Counted from the first letter of the stretch, positions 16,918-25,865 are shown. The stretch is DNA of 41,692 bases from an uncultured Verrucomicrobiales bacterium (GCA_937928545.1 CALGJQ010000016.1:1-41692), one strand, 5' to 3'. Notes: generated by a model from the sequence alone, not told the origin. Numbers and translations are program-made.

Positions 16918-18126
16918 TTAGAAGGTAGTCGAAACACCGAGGCTGTAACGATTACGGTCGTAGTCACGATTACCAACGTCCGAAGAGAGATCTTCGAAGT
17001 TGTAGCGACCATTCACGCTAAGATTGTCAGTCACCTTGAGGTCAAAGCCTACAAATGCATTGAACAAATCCTCTTCTGGCGAGGAAAGTCCAGCAGCACC
17101 AATACGATCTTGATAGGTAAGCATCGCATAGTTAACACCTGCGGTAAGACTCAATGGCTGGGACACACGATAGTTGGCAGTGAAACCCACTCGAAGAGCT
17201 TCTGAACCTTCGTAGATGACTCCTCCAAGAGTCCGAGCGTAATCTTCTACTCCGTAGCGAGCATAGGCCCTAAGACCGAAGCGCTCATTAACCTGAGTGC
17301 GAAGTGATGCTTCAAGATAAGGACTAGAGCTACTACTCCCTCCATCAACATCACGCAACTGAACACCGGCGCGAATAATACCAGTCGTTGACTGGCTGAA
17401 TCGGTGCTCTAGACCAGCAAGGATATACTGATTGGTGGAGTCTGAAACCGCTCCATCACCTTCAGTTTGGCTGTAGCGGTAGGTCAAAGTAGCAACGGTG
17501 CGCTCACTCAACTGATAACGGAAGTCGTTATAGAGAGTCCAAGTGAAGCGGTCTGCTCCATCAAGGTCATCATAAGACAGGCCATTAAGACGAAGTCCTG
17601 TGTAGGTAGCGAGGCGCTCACTCCAACGGTAGCCGATCGCATTGTCAGTAGACCATGTAAGGTAGTTGCCAACCTGACGCTGTGCTTGAAAACCAGTTGA
17701 GTAATCAGGCTCAAGCTCATAGGAGAGGCGGTTACGGCTTACAAAGCGAAGACGCTCACTAATACGATTCGTGTAGTTGAGGTAAACTGAAGCCGTGAAG
17801 CTTGTGTCATCAACATCTTGACCAAGGACGTCAAGATTGTCGAGGTAATGAATCACCCCTACTTGCGCTCCGAAACTGAGAGTCGTTTGTGGAGTATTCG
17901 TTAAAAATGTCGCACCAATGTATGCCTGAGCGTAGAGAGACTCATCCTCGTTACCCAAGAGTGGAGTTGGGTTGTCGTCATATCCGACATTAACTCCAGC
18001 AGTCCAAGTCAATGGGAGGCCATCAGACTCAGCATCATCAGGAGCAAGGTCGTAAAGCGACTGAGCGCAAAGAGAACCCGCAAGGCCCATTCCAACCAAG
18101 GTGATTGCAGTAAATTGTTTTTTCAT
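16918..18126 (-). CDS. Outer-membrane beta-barrel protein of the polysaccharide module
   Basis: This 402-residue protein has a signal peptide (about 1-21, ending LCAQ). The body consists of alternating amphipathic strands with many Tyr, Arg, Asn and Asp, and ends in RYSLGVSTTF, whose C-terminal Phe is typical for BAM-dependent barrels. The layout resembles the large barrel proteins found in exopolysaccharide clusters (EpsL- or VpsM-like, outer membrane beta-barrel family). It may form the exit pore, since the Wza-like protein here is short; that is inference. It starts 33 bases after the stop of the small exported protein gene at 18160-18750, in the same direction. Confidence 0.8.
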   Translation of the reverse strand: MKKQFTAITLVGMGLAGSLCAQSLYDLAPDDAESDGLPLTWTAGVNVGYDDNPTPLLGNEDESLYAQAYIGATFLTNTPQTTLSFGAQVGVIHYLDNLDVLGQDVDDTSFTASVYLNYTNRISERLRFVSRNRLSYELEPDYSTGFQAQRQVGNYLTWSTDNAIGYRWSERLATYTGLRLNGLSYDDLDGADRFTWTLYNDFRYQLSERTVATLTYRYSQTEGDGAVSDSTNQYILAGLEHRFSQSTTGIIRAGVQLRDVDGGSSSSSPYLEASLRTQVNERFGLRAYARYGVEDYARTLGGVIYEGSEALRVGFTANYRVSQPLSLTAGVNYAMLTYQDRIGAAGLSSPEEDLFNAFVGFDLKVTDNLSVNGRYNFEDLSSDVGNRDYDRNRYSLGVSTTF

Positions 18127-18159
18127 GAAATTAAATAAATTTTAATAAACAGTTAAAGC

Positions 18160-18750
18160 CTATCCATTGATGACCGTGCTCTTAAGGTCGGTCGCACCAG
18201 GATCCTCTTCGAGAGGTGAGAAGCCAAACTCAGGCTGCCAACGGTTGTCCTTTTCGATAGGATCATTGATGTTCTCGAAAGGATAATCGAGAGGATTCGC
18301 ACCGTCAGGTGTTACTCTCTGTGGCCCGTCACCCTTAGCATCTTTGCTATTATCAAGACCTCCTTTGACAGAGTATCCGTCTCCACCAGCAGCGTCATAC
18401 TGCTCAAGCACTGCTTGGACATTTGAAACAGCATCAGGAGCAGTGGCAATTGCACACTGAGCGATGATGCGGATTTGAGAAGGAGCTTCAAGAATCGCTG
18501 CATTCACGATCTTGGCAACCTGCTTCTTGTTTGCATCGGAAGCGATGATAGCAGCTTTGACGATCTCGCATGCGCAAGACTCGTTGGCGGCTACGTTGGA
18601 TGCAACAATCTCAAGCACGCGGCTTGAATCTGCGGCAACGGCGACTTTAACGGAATTACTCAGCTTGACGCAATCAGCCACATCAGCAGATGCGATTGGT
18701 GCGGCGGCGAGCAAAAGAGCCGTGAGTGCGAATTTCAGCGTATTTTTCAT
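18160..18750 (-). CDS. Small exported protein upstream of the beta-barrel gene
   Basis: This 196-residue protein has a clear signal peptide (about 1-22, ending IASADV). An Ala/Val-rich helical domain with three Cys (about 23-115, two of them in CAC) is followed by a flexible Gly/Asp/Pro-rich C-terminal half. I recognise no named family. The frame stays open up to 18861, but the longer version would read through the tRNA-Gly gene. The ATG at 18750 followed at once by a signal peptide is the better start. It lies 33 bases upstream of the beta-barrel gene and is probably part of the polysaccharide export unit. Confidence 0.75.
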   Translation of the reverse strand: MKNTLKFALTALLLAAAPIASADVADCVKLSNSVKVAVAADSSRVLEIVASNVAANESCACEIVKAAIIASDANKKQVAKIVNAAILEAPSQIRIIAQCAIATAPDAVSNVQAVLEQYDAAGGDGYSVKGGLDNSKDAKGDGPQRVTPDGANPLDYPFENINDPIEKDNRWQPEFGFSPLEEDPGATDLKSTVING

Positions 18751-18801
18751 AGTATTTGAACTTAGTTTGTAGGGTGAACCTTTTCGGAAATTGGTTCTGT
18801 T

Positions 18802-18875
18802 TGGAGCGGGTAGAGGGAATCGAACCCTCATGATCAGCTTGGAAGGCTGGAGCTTTACCATTAAGCTATACCCGC
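18802..18875 (-). tRNA. tRNA-Gly (anticodon TCC)
   Basis: Read on the minus strand, this 74-base gene folds as a cloverleaf. The acceptor stem GCGGGTA pairs with TACCCGC, the D arm reads AGCTTAATGGTAAAGCT, and the anticodon stem CAGC/GCTG closes the loop CTTCCAA with anticodon TCC. The T arm GAGGGTTCGATTCCCTC is canonical. The 3' CCA is encoded (complement of 18802-18804). It lies 51 bases upstream of the small exported protein gene, which it may precede in one transcript. Confidence 0.96.
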
Positions 18876-18887
18876 GTCACTCCGAAA

Positions 18888-18916
18888 CAATTACCCACCT
18901 TAGACCACCTCTGCAA
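18888..18916 (-). promoter_or_regulatory. Putative promoter of tRNA-Gly
   Basis: On the minus strand TTGCAG (18911-18916) and TAATTG (18888-18893) are 17 bases apart, and the -10 ends 12 bases before the tRNA. The -10 is weak but the placement is right. It may also drive the downstream export genes by readthrough. Confidence 0.4.
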
Positions 18917-19046
18917 GGTTTTTTTTCATTTTGATCGAACCCTTCAAAATCGAGCGTCCTCCAATTCGTTCGAAAATGGGCTTCGATCTTTAGAAAGTGG
19001 CTCAAATTTACAATTCACCTAACAACCCTAAACTATTTTTAGGATT

Positions 19047-19802
19047 TTATAAGCCACTTGGGAAATCGACGAACTCATCTTCAAGCCTGAAACGTTGGGC
19101 CAAGAGCCTACCCAAGGCCCTCACCCCAAAGGTCTCCGTCGCATAGTGACCAGCATACAGGACGTTCAAGCCCAGCTCCTCTGCTAAGGGAAAACTCCAA
19201 TGAGGCCCTTCCCCGCTCACAAAAGTATCTAGACCTTCCTTTGCCATCGCCTCGATCTCACTGCCTGCTCCTCCCGTAATCAAGCCCACCTCACCAGCCG
19301 CGCTCTGATCTTCGCCCCTCATCACCACCGTTCCATTTACGACCGAAGACAGTAATTCCCGCAATTCACCCAAGCTTCCCTCAAAAACGCCCTTCCTCCC
19401 CAATTGAATCCCTTTCCAATCAAAGAATGGTTCCCCGTCTCCCAAACCAAGCTCACGGCTTAAGAGCACATTGTTTCCGTATTCAGGATGTATATCCAAT
19501 GGAATGTGCGAGCTATAAATCGCTAAACCTCCATCCATCGCGATCTTTAACTTCTCATACCCAGCTCCGGTGATCGGCCTCACCCCCTGCCAAAAGAGCC
19601 CATGATGCACCACTAACAAGTCAGCCCCTCGCTTCACCGCCTCGCGAATCACCGACAAGCTCGCATCTACCGCACAAGCAACCTTCCTCACCTTTCCTCC
19701 GTTCTGCAACTGCAGGCCATTATGCGCTCCGGGGTAATCTGGAATCTCCGAAGTCCTGAGCTCCCCTTCTAAAAAATCAATCACTTCGGTCAAATCAGCC
19801 AT
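19047..19802 (-). CDS. Nif3-like dinuclear metal center protein (YbgI/DUF34 family)
   Basis: This 251-residue protein belongs to the NIF3 family, whose members form hexameric toroids with a two-metal site in the cytoplasm. The metal ligands are visible: LVVHHGLFW (His66, His67), SSHIPLDIH (Asp103, with His99 and His105 near) and YAGHYATETFG (His219, Glu223). The motif GAHNGLQL near 25-32 is also typical. Length matches the short bacterial form without the inserted PII-like domain. Its biochemical role is not settled; GTP cyclohydrolase-like activity has been proposed for some members. It is divergent from lpxC-fabZ. Confidence 0.93.
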   Translation of the reverse strand: MADLTEVIDFLEGELRTSEIPDYPGAHNGLQLQNGGKVRKVACAVDASLSVIREAVKRGADLLVVHHGLFWQGVRPITGAGYEKLKIAMDGGLAIYSSHIPLDIHPEYGNNVLLSRELGLGDGEPFFDWKGIQLGRKGVFEGSLGELRELLSSVVNGTVVMRGEDQSAAGEVGLITGGAGSEIEAMAKEGLDTFVSGEGPHWSFPLAEELGLNVLYAGHYATETFGVRALGRLLAQRFRLEDEFVDFPSGL

Positions 19803-19995
19803 ACCCGAAGCAAAATCTCTCCCTTCACTTCACGCAACACAAAACCCTCCCCCTCTGTGCACCCCTCCCTCACTTAATCTCTAGTCTTCCTCGTACTTCA
19901 AAACCAATCTCGTTCACCTCCCCCTCTGGCATCTCCAAACTCACTCATCCATAAAATCCCTTTTCAAAATCCTCCTCCAGTCTAAAACCCCGTCC

Positions 19996-21306
19996 ATGTC
20001 CCACATGGAGCACACGCTGGCCTCAGAAGCCACCCTCGAAGGCACCTCCCTCCACACCGGAGAAAAAGTCACCCTCACTCTGAAACCCGCCCCCGAAGGC
20101 CACGGCTTCAAGTTCCGCCGCGTCGATCTCCCCGACAAGCCCTTCATCGACGCCTGCGTCTCTAAAGTCCAGACCGTCGAACGCGCCACCACCCTCGCCG
20201 AAGGCTCCGTGCGTGTCCACACCGTCGAGCACGTCCTCTCTGCCCTCGTCGGCCTCGGCGTGGACAATGCCCTCATCGAAATGGACGCCAACGAGCCCCC
20301 CATCGGCGACGGCTCCTCCCGTCCCTACGTCGAGCTCATCAAAAAAGCCGGCCTCGAAGAACAAAGCATCCCCCGTAAAGTCTGGGAAATCCGCGAGCCC
20401 ATCCACCTCGAAACCGGCGACGGCTCCCTCATCACCATCGTCCCCTCAAAGGAATTCCGCGTCTCAGTCACCAACGTCGGAAAAGACGGTCGCTTCGTGC
20501 AATACTTCTCCTCTGTTGTCACCCCCGAGCTCTACGAAAAAGAGATCGCCCCCGCCCGCACCTTCACCTTCTACGAAGACATCAAGCCCCTCCTCGACAA
20601 AGGCCTCATCAAAGGCGGCTCCTTAGAAAATGCCGTCGTGGTCCGAGGCGAAGAAATCATGTCAAAAGAGCCCATGCGCTTTGACAACGAATTCGCCCGC
20701 CACAAAGCCCTCGACCTCATCGGCGACCTCATGCTCTCCGGGCGCAAGTTCAACGGCCACGTCATCGCCGTCAAACCCGGCCACGGCCCCAACACCGAAG
20801 CCGCCAAAGCCCTTCAGAAAAACTACGCCGCCATGCAGCGCATGGTCCCCAAGGTCAAACTCCCCGAAGCCGAGGCCGTCCTCGACATCACCGACATCCT
20901 CAAAATCCTCCCCCACCGCTACCCCTTCCTATTAATAGACCGCGTCACCGGCTTCTCCTCCGAGATGAAGTGCACCGCCATCAAGAACCTCACCATGAAC
21001 GAGGAATTCTTCCAAGGCCACTTCCCCGGTCACCCCGTCATGCCTGGCGTCCTCCAACTCGAGGCCATGGCCCAAGCCGCCTCCATCCTCATCATGCGTA
21101 TGCCGGATAACCAAGGAAAGATCGGCTACTTCCTCAGCGCCGATAAAGTCAAATTCCGCAAACCCGTCGTCCCAGGCGATACCCTCTTCATCGACGCCGA
21201 GATCCTCTCCTTCCGTCGCACCATCGGCACCGCCGTCGCCACCTGCTCCGTCAACGGCCAAGTCGTCTCCAGCGCAGAACTCAAATTCGCCGTCGTCGAC
21301 GCATAA
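19996..21306 (+). CDS. lpxC: LpxC-FabZ fusion (lipid A deacetylase + hydroxyacyl-ACP dehydratase)
   Basis: This 436-residue bifunctional protein carries LpxC at about 1-285: UDP-3-O-acyl-GlcNAc deacetylase, the committed step of lipid A synthesis. Its zinc ligands are His79 in VHTVEH, and His236 and Asp240 in RHKALDLIGD, with a later GHGP block. FabZ follows at about 292-436: (3R)-hydroxyacyl-ACP dehydratase, with LPHRYPFLLIDRV and GHFPGHPVMPGVLQLEAMAQ holding the catalytic His and Glu. Such fusions are known in Bacteroidetes and relatives and link lipid A to membrane fatty acid supply. The lpxA gene often found next is absent; pckA follows after a terminator. The ATG at 19996 starts directly on the LpxC fold. 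Confidence 0.95.
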   Translation: MSHMEHTLASEATLEGTSLHTGEKVTLTLKPAPEGHGFKFRRVDLPDKPFIDACVSKVQTVERATTLAEGSVRVHTVEHVLSALVGLGVDNALIEMDANEPPIGDGSSRPYVELIKKAGLEEQSIPRKVWEIREPIHLETGDGSLITIVPSKEFRVSVTNVGKDGRFVQYFSSVVTPELYEKEIAPARTFTFYEDIKPLLDKGLIKGGSLENAVVVRGEEIMSKEPMRFDNEFARHKALDLIGDLMLSGRKFNGHVIAVKPGHGPNTEAAKALQKNYAAMQRMVPKVKLPEAEAVLDITDILKILPHRYPFLLIDRVTGFSSEMKCTAIKNLTMNEEFFQGHFPGHPVMPGVLQLEAMAQAASILIMRMPDNQGKIGYFLSADKVKFRKPVVPGDTLFIDAEILSFRRTIGTAVATCSVNGQVVSSAELKFAVVDA

Positions 21307-21319
21307 GCAAACAATCCCC

Positions 21320-21356
21320 AAAAGCCCGTCCGCCCACCTTGGCCGACGGGCTTTTT
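21320..21356 (+). terminator. Rho-independent terminator after lpxC-fabZ
   Basis: The stem AAAGCCCGTC (21321-21330) pairs with GACGGGCTTT (21345-21354) around a 14-base loop and runs into a short T-run. It begins 15 bases after the stop codon and separates lpxC-fabZ from pckA. Confidence 0.88.
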
Positions 21357-21412
21357 CGTCCCCTCATGTTCCAAGGATTTACACCGGCACGTGAAATGTT
21401 ACTCATCCCTTA

Positions 21413-22996
21413 GTGAAAACCATCGATCTCTCGCACCTCGGACTCGAATCAAAGAACATCCTACGCAACCCCGCGGCATCTCACCTCTACATGGATGCCA
21501 TTCGCTACGAGCCCTCCACTTCACTCTCGGCATTCGGAGCTCTCATCGCCTACTCCGGCGAAAAAACCGGCCGCTCCCCCGGTGACAAGCGCATTACCGA
21601 GAACGCCTCTTCAAAAGATCACGTCTGGTGGGGCGACATCAACATGCCCATCAGCGCGCACACTTTCGAAATCAACCGCGAGCGCGCCAAAGACTACCTC
21701 GCCACCCGCGATCAGCTCTATGTCATCGATGCCTTCGCCGGCTGGGACCCCGCCAACCGGATCAAAGTTCGCGTCATTTGCACCCGCCCCTACCACGCCC
21801 TTTTCATGTCCATCATGCTCATCACCCCTACCAAGGAGGAGCTTGCCGACTTCGGCGAACCAGATTTCACCATCTACAATGCCGGCCAATTCCCCGCCAA
21901 CCGCCTCACTCAAGGCATGACCTCCAAGACCTCCATCGATGTCTGCTTCGAAGAAAAAGAAATGGTCATCCTCGGCACCGAATACGCCGGCGAAATGAAA
22001 AAAGGCATCTTCACCCTCATGCACTACCTCATGCCGATGAAGGGCCATCTCTCGATGCACTGCTCCGCCACCGCATGCCCCGAGACCAACCGCTCCGCCA
22101 TCCTCTTCGGCCTCTCCGGCACTGGTAAAACCACCCTCTCCGCCGACCCCACCCGCAAGCTCATCGGCGACGACGAACACGTCTGGACCGACACCGGCGT
22201 CTTCAACATCGAAGGCGGCTGCTACGCCAAAGCCATCGATCTCTCCAAAGAAACCGAACCCGACATCTACAACGCCCTCCACTACGGAGCGGTCCTCGAA
22301 AACGTGGTCCACGATGAAGACTACAACGTCGATTTCCACGACACCTCGCTCACCCAAAACACCCGCGGAGCCTACCCCATCGAGTTCATCGACAACGCTC
22401 TCATCCCCTGCATCGCCGGCCATCCCACCGACATCATCTTCCTCACCTGCGATGCCTTCGGCGTCCTCCCCCCGGTTTCAAAACTCAGCGAGGAGCAAGC
22501 GATGTATCACTTCATTTCCGGATACACCGCCAAAGTCGCCGGCACCGAAATGGGCGTCACCGAGCCCACCGCCACCTTCTCGGCCTGCTTCGGCGCCCCC
22601 TTCCTCGTCCTCCACCCGTCTCGCTACGCCGAGCTCCTCGCTCAGAAAATGAAAGACCACAAGGTCAACGTCTGGCTCGTCAACACCGGCTGGATCAAAG
22701 GCGGATACGGAGTCGGCGAGCGCATTAAGCTCAAATACTCCCGCGCCATCGTCGAAGCCATCTACAATGGCAAACTCGCCGCCGCCCCCACCGCCACCGA
22801 CCCCCTCTTCGGCTTCGAAACCATCACCGAAGCCCCCGACGTCCCCTCCGACATCCTCGTCCCACGCAACAGCTGGGCCGACCAAGGAGAATTCGACAAA
22901 TCCGCCCGCCAACTCGCCGACCTCTTCCTCGAGAACTTCAAAACCTACCAAGACGGCACCAGCCCCGAAATCCTAAGCGGAGGACCGAAAGCTTGA
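21413..22996 (+). CDS. pckA: Phosphoenolpyruvate carboxykinase (ATP)
   Basis: This 527-residue cytoplasmic enzyme converts oxaloacetate and ATP to PEP, CO2 and ADP, the entry to gluconeogenesis. The kinase-1a P-loop GLSGTGKTT is at 233-241, directly after [11 protein letters not shown]. The metal and substrate segment [21 protein letters not shown] follows, and the substrate Arg/Gly region [13 protein letters not shown] is at about 44-56. Length is usual for the ATP-dependent class; the GTP enzyme has a different sequence. The start is GTG at 21413; no strong Shine-Dalgarno is visible and no in-frame ATG lies closer to the conserved region. It has its own transcription unit after the terminator at 21320-21356. 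Confidence 0.95.
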   Translation: MKTIDLSHLGLESKNILRNPAASHLYMDAIRYEPSTSLSAFGALIAYSGEKTGRSPGDKRITENASSKDHVWWGDINMPISAHTFEINRERAKDYLATRDQLYVIDAFAGWDPANRIKVRVICTRPYHALFMSIMLITPTKEELADFGEPDFTIYNAGQFPANRLTQGMTSKTSIDVCFEEKEMVILGTEYAGEMKKGIFTLMHYLMPMKGHLSMHCSATACPETNRSAILFGLSGTGKTTLSADPTRKLIGDDEHVWTDTGVFNIEGGCYAKAIDLSKETEPDIYNALHYGAVLENVVHDEDYNVDFHDTSLTQNTRGAYPIEFIDNALIPCIAGHPTDIIFLTCDAFGVLPPVSKLSEEQAMYHFISGYTAKVAGTEMGVTEPTATFSACFGAPFLVLHPSRYAELLAQKMKDHKVNVWLVNTGWIKGGYGVGERIKLKYSRAIVEAIYNGKLAAAPTATDPLFGFETITEAPDVPSDILVPRNSWADQGEFDKSARQLADLFLENFKTYQDGTSPEILSGGPKA

Positions 22997-23029
22997 TTCA
23001 TTTTTTGAAGCAATTTAGAATTTCATCGC

Positions 23030-24016
23030 ATGAACGAAGAGACCTCGGAGGAAGCCCTGGCCAAAGGCCGCCTCCGAGCTGAAGACCGCGGTGGCAGAAT
23101 TGGAGAACAATACCTCGACCCAGAGGAACACGCAGAGGTGCTCGCTCTCCAGGACCCCGAAGAAAACTGGAAGGAAGAACCCCGCGACCACCGAGGTCGC
23201 CACATCATGCTCGCCTTTGCGATTGGCACCGTCCTCGCGTCGATTGCCTTTCTTGTCTTCTTTTTTTCCCTAAAACCAAAACCGGCCATTCGGAATCATT
23301 CCACCAACACCGCCCCCCCTCCCAGCTTTGTTGAAAAAGCCAGTCCCATAGAAATCGAACGGGCGATCGAGGACTGCGTCAGCGGGTTCATGAACGCCAC
23401 CACCAACGAGGAGCGCTGCCGCTTCCTCATGGGAGGAGACTCCCTGCTCGCATCACTCGACGAATACTACGGCCGCCCCACCGAATTCCCTCCTAAAGAC
23501 TACGGAAAGATCTACCAGAGTAATCAAGCCGCCTTCGGGGGAGTTCCCATTCACAGCATCTTTGCCCTTGAAAAGGAGGGGACCTCCGGCTGGGTTTTTA
23601 ACATTCTCCCCACCCAAAGCGAAATGAAAATCGATTGGGGATCCTCCGTCGGCTATGGTGATCGATCATGGGAAGACTTCACCACCAGCAAGCCTCAAGA
23701 ATCCATCACCATGCGAGTCTATCTCGCTCGTGCTACCGCAGAGAGTCAGGTCGCTGATCCACGCAAATTTGGATTTTGTAAAATCTACACCAGAGGAAAT
23801 GACGAGAGCTTTCCCGGCTTCTTCCTCAGAAAGAGCAAGATTGCCTCGTCTTTAAAATATATCATTCCTCGGGGTGGACGCCAACCCGTGAAGGTCAAGC
23901 TGCGCTGGAATACCGATGGCAGCGCGATAGAGATCCTCGAACTTGTCCATAATTTCTGGATCGACTTCGAACGCTACCAACAAGAATTCCAAAAAGGTTC
24001 CGAAATAAAAAACTGA
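23030..24016 (+). CDS. Membrane-anchored protein of unknown function
   Basis: This 328-residue protein has a charged cytoplasmic N-terminus (1-57), one transmembrane helix at about 59-80, a short Pro-rich spacer, and an extracytoplasmic mixed alpha/beta domain to the end. I recognise no family. The pattern of a short acidic cytoplasmic tail, one helix and a large soluble domain is common among uncharacterised verrucomicrobial proteins. It starts 33 bases after pckA with no terminator between, so it may be co-transcribed, but nothing else links the two. Confidence 0.75.
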   Translation: MNEETSEEALAKGRLRAEDRGGRIGEQYLDPEEHAEVLALQDPEENWKEEPRDHRGRHIMLAFAIGTVLASIAFLVFFFSLKPKPAIRNHSTNTAPPPSFVEKASPIEIERAIEDCVSGFMNATTNEERCRFLMGGDSLLASLDEYYGRPTEFPPKDYGKIYQSNQAAFGGVPIHSIFALEKEGTSGWVFNILPTQSEMKIDWGSSVGYGDRSWEDFTTSKPQESITMRVYLARATAESQVADPRKFGFCKIYTRGNDESFPGFFLRKSKIASSLKYIIPRGGRQPVKVKLRWNTDGSAIEILELVHNFWIDFERYQQEFQKGSEIKN

Positions 24017-24075
24017 GCCATAGGGCCTTATCTTATTGCCTTACGATAGATCCTTAATAAGGTCTCCCTTTCTCA

Positions 24076-24978
24076 ATGACACACATTCTTAGAAATTCCT
24101 TCCTTCTCACCTCACTCTGCGCTCCGCTCCACGCCACGCTCACTTTCGCAAACTCCTTTACGCCACAAGCTCTGAGCGATCTCTCTGCTGCTGACCAAGC
24201 ACTTTTCACAGATGCCCTAGACTTCTGGGATGACGTCATCGATGGCTATCAAGACGGTGTCAGTCGAACTTGGCTCCTAAACATCGATACCTTCTCCACC
24301 CCCTCATCAGGCGGCGGAATCACCCTCGGCTCGGCTGGCCCATCCGGCGTAATCCTTTCTAACGTCGTTCCCGGCTCAGGCCTAGGTGGACCGTGGCCTA
24401 ATCGCTTCGTCCTATCGTCAGGTGGAAACGCTAGTTTTAATGTTCACCCAGATGCAGGGCCGCTTCAGGCAGCCGTCATCCGGCACGAGATCGGTCACGC
24501 CCTAGGCGTCGGAACTCTCTGGGAACACAACGAAGTCTATAACGATGGTGATGCTAGCACTAGTAATCAACGGACTCTGACTGGAGGAACACCCGGCCAA
24601 TACACCGGCGCTAACGCCCTAGCCGCCTACCAAGCCGAATTCGACGCAGGCGCTACTTTCATCCCGATCGAGCTCGATGGTGGCCCTGGCACGGCCCACG
24701 GTCACTGGAATGAAGTCACCGATAACTTTTCGATGGAGAATCAGGCCGGCTTTGACTCCGACCCCGGTGATGGCGGCCCAGCCCCAACCGACAGCTCAGG
24801 CAACTCACTCGACGACGAACTGCTGAGCGGTGTCCTCAGTGGCTCCGCTTTCTTGTCAGAAACTAGCAGACAAGCATTCGTGGACATCGGCTTCACTCTT
24901 GAGACCGCCATCCCTGAGCCCTCCAGCGCCCTTCTTGCCGGCTTGGGACTTCTCCTTCTTGGCCAACGCCGCCGATAA
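24076..24978 (+). CDS. PEP-CTERM sorted zinc metalloprotease (leishmanolysin-like)
   Basis: This 300-residue protein has a signal peptide (about 1-20). Its metzincin motif HEIGHALGVGTLW (His137, Glu138, His141) lacks the third His at the usual HExxHxxGxxH spacing. As in leishmanolysin (M8)-like enzymes, a distal His in GTAHGHWNE (His210) and a following Met (SMENQ, Met220) fit the third zinc ligand and the Met-turn. The C-terminus is a PEP-CTERM signal: IPEPSSALLAG, a hydrophobic stretch, then QRRR (about 279-300). It is therefore probably an exosortase-processed surface or matrix protease. The substrate is unknown. It is transcribed alone, 59 bases after the previous gene, with a strong terminator behind it. 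Confidence 0.85.
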   Translation: MTHILRNSFLLTSLCAPLHATLTFANSFTPQALSDLSAADQALFTDALDFWDDVIDGYQDGVSRTWLLNIDTFSTPSSGGGITLGSAGPSGVILSNVVPGSGLGGPWPNRFVLSSGGNASFNVHPDAGPLQAAVIRHEIGHALGVGTLWEHNEVYNDGDASTSNQRTLTGGTPGQYTGANALAAYQAEFDAGATFIPIELDGGPGTAHGHWNEVTDNFSMENQAGFDSDPGDGGPAPTDSSGNSLDDELLSGVLSGSAFLSETSRQAFVDIGFTLETAIPEPSSALLAGLGLLLLGQRRR

Positions 24979-25007
24979 GACGGATAGGAAAAAACCAGAT
25001 CCAAAAA

Positions 25008-25041
25008 AAATCCCCCTCCTGCATAAGCAGAAGGGGGATTT
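25008..25041. terminator. Bidirectional rho-independent terminator
   Basis: AAATCCCCCT (25008-25017) pairs with AGGGGGATTT (25032-25041), with an inner CTGC/GCAG stem. A-rich sequence lies on the left and T on the right, so it can stop both the metalloprotease gene (+, ends 24978) and aqpZ (-, ends 25065). Confidence 0.88.
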
Positions 25042-25064
25042 CTAGTTTAAATCAAAGGAGCTTT

Positions 25065-25757
25065 TTATGCCTCATCTTCGTCCGAATTCAGGAAGCCATG
25101 AATCAAAGCACCGATCACGGCACCAATGATTGGAGCGACCCAGAAGACCCAGACTTGACCGAGAGCCCAATCACCTTGGAAGACTGCTGTTCCCAATGAA
25201 CGAGCTGGGTTCACTGAAGTGTTAGAAACTGGGATACTGATCAAGTGAATCAGCGTGAGACAGAGACCAATCGCAATTGGAGCAATCATGCCAGGAGCTT
25301 TCTTGCTCGTCGCACCGCAAATCACAATTAAGAAGACTGCCGTAAGAACAATCTCGGTGATAATCACAGACGCAAGTGAGAAACCGTGGGGAGAATGGTC
25401 ACCATAACCGTTTGAAGCAAAGCCACCCAGTTTAGCGTCAGTTTGCCCAGTCGCAATCAGGTAGAGAATTCCAGCACCTGCGATTCCGCCAAGCACTTGA
25501 GCCACGATGTAAGGCACGAGATCTGCCTTTGGCATTTTGTTCGCCACAAAGAGCCCCACAGATACGGCTGGATTGAGGTGACATCCCGAAATATGACCGA
25601 TTGCACACGCCATCGTAAGGACAGTAAGACCAAAGGCCAAAGAAACACCGACATAACCAATCCCTAGATCAGGGATGCCCGCGGCGAGCACCGCACTTCC
25701 GCAGCCGCCCAGGACTAGCCACATTGTTCCAATAAATTCTGCTGTATATTTTTTCAT
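25065..25757 (-). CDS. aqpZ: Aquaporin Z (water channel)
   Basis: This 230-residue inner-membrane channel has six transmembrane helices and the two half-helix NPA motifs: [11 protein letters not shown] (Asn62-Ala64) and [11 protein letters not shown] (Asn183-Ala185, with the selectivity Arg187). The residues around the filter (His173 in [20 protein letters not shown] and small residues near 180) match the water-selective AqpZ group and not glycerol facilitators, which carry a Gly and an Asp after the second NPA. Length is typical. It is monocistronic, with a terminator at 25008-25041 and a leader of about 75 bases that contains an inverted repeat. Confidence 0.94.
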   Translation of the reverse strand: MKKYTAEFIGTMWLVLGGCGSAVLAAGIPDLGIGYVGVSLAFGLTVLTMACAIGHISGCHLNPAVSVGLFVANKMPKADLVPYIVAQVLGGIAGAGILYLIATGQTDAKLGGFASNGYGDHSPHGFSLASVIITEIVLTAVFLIVICGATSKKAPGMIAPIAIGLCLTLIHLISIPVSNTSVNPARSLGTAVFQGDWALGQVWVFWVAPIIGAVIGALIHGFLNSDEDEA

Positions 25758-25789
25758 TTAGTAATTTGGTTATTGTTCCGAGCCTTAGA

Positions 25790-25808
25790 CTAACAAAAGA
25801 ACTGTTAG
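25790..25808 (-). promoter_or_regulatory. Inverted repeat in the aqpZ leader, possible operator
   Basis: CTAACA (25790-25795) and TGTTAG (25803-25808) form a 6-bp inverted repeat with a 7-base gap, between the putative promoter and the aqpZ start. It could be an operator or a leader hairpin; chance is possible. Confidence 0.3.
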
Positions 25809-25837
25809 ATTCATTTTTTTGCTACAAGACGACCCAT

Positions 25838-25865
25838 AATTTATCCGCAAAAGCCTGAAAATCAA
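25838..25865 (-). promoter_or_regulatory. Putative promoter of aqpZ
   Basis: On the minus strand TTGATT (25860-25865) and TAAATT (25838-25843) are 16 bases apart. The rest of the 284-base gap between aqpZ and the next gene holds no open frame of note. Confidence 0.38.

Noticed and set aside
18751..18861. Upstream extension of the small exported protein by 37 residues
   Set aside because: It would translate through the tRNA-Gly gene, and the signal peptide begins exactly at the ATG at 18750.
19025..19044. CCTAAA/TTTAGG hairpin after the Nif3-like gene
   Set aside because: Stem of only six A/T-rich pairs, and no T-run on the minus strand; too weak to call a terminator.
21611..22423. Long antisense open frame (270 codons) opposite pckA
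   Set aside because: It is a shadow caused by strong NNC codon use in pckA; its translation is low-complexity Gly, Val, Asp and Glu.
24026..24062. CCTTAT/ATAAGG inverted repeat before the metalloprotease gene
   Set aside because: Six bases with a 25-base gap, likely chance.
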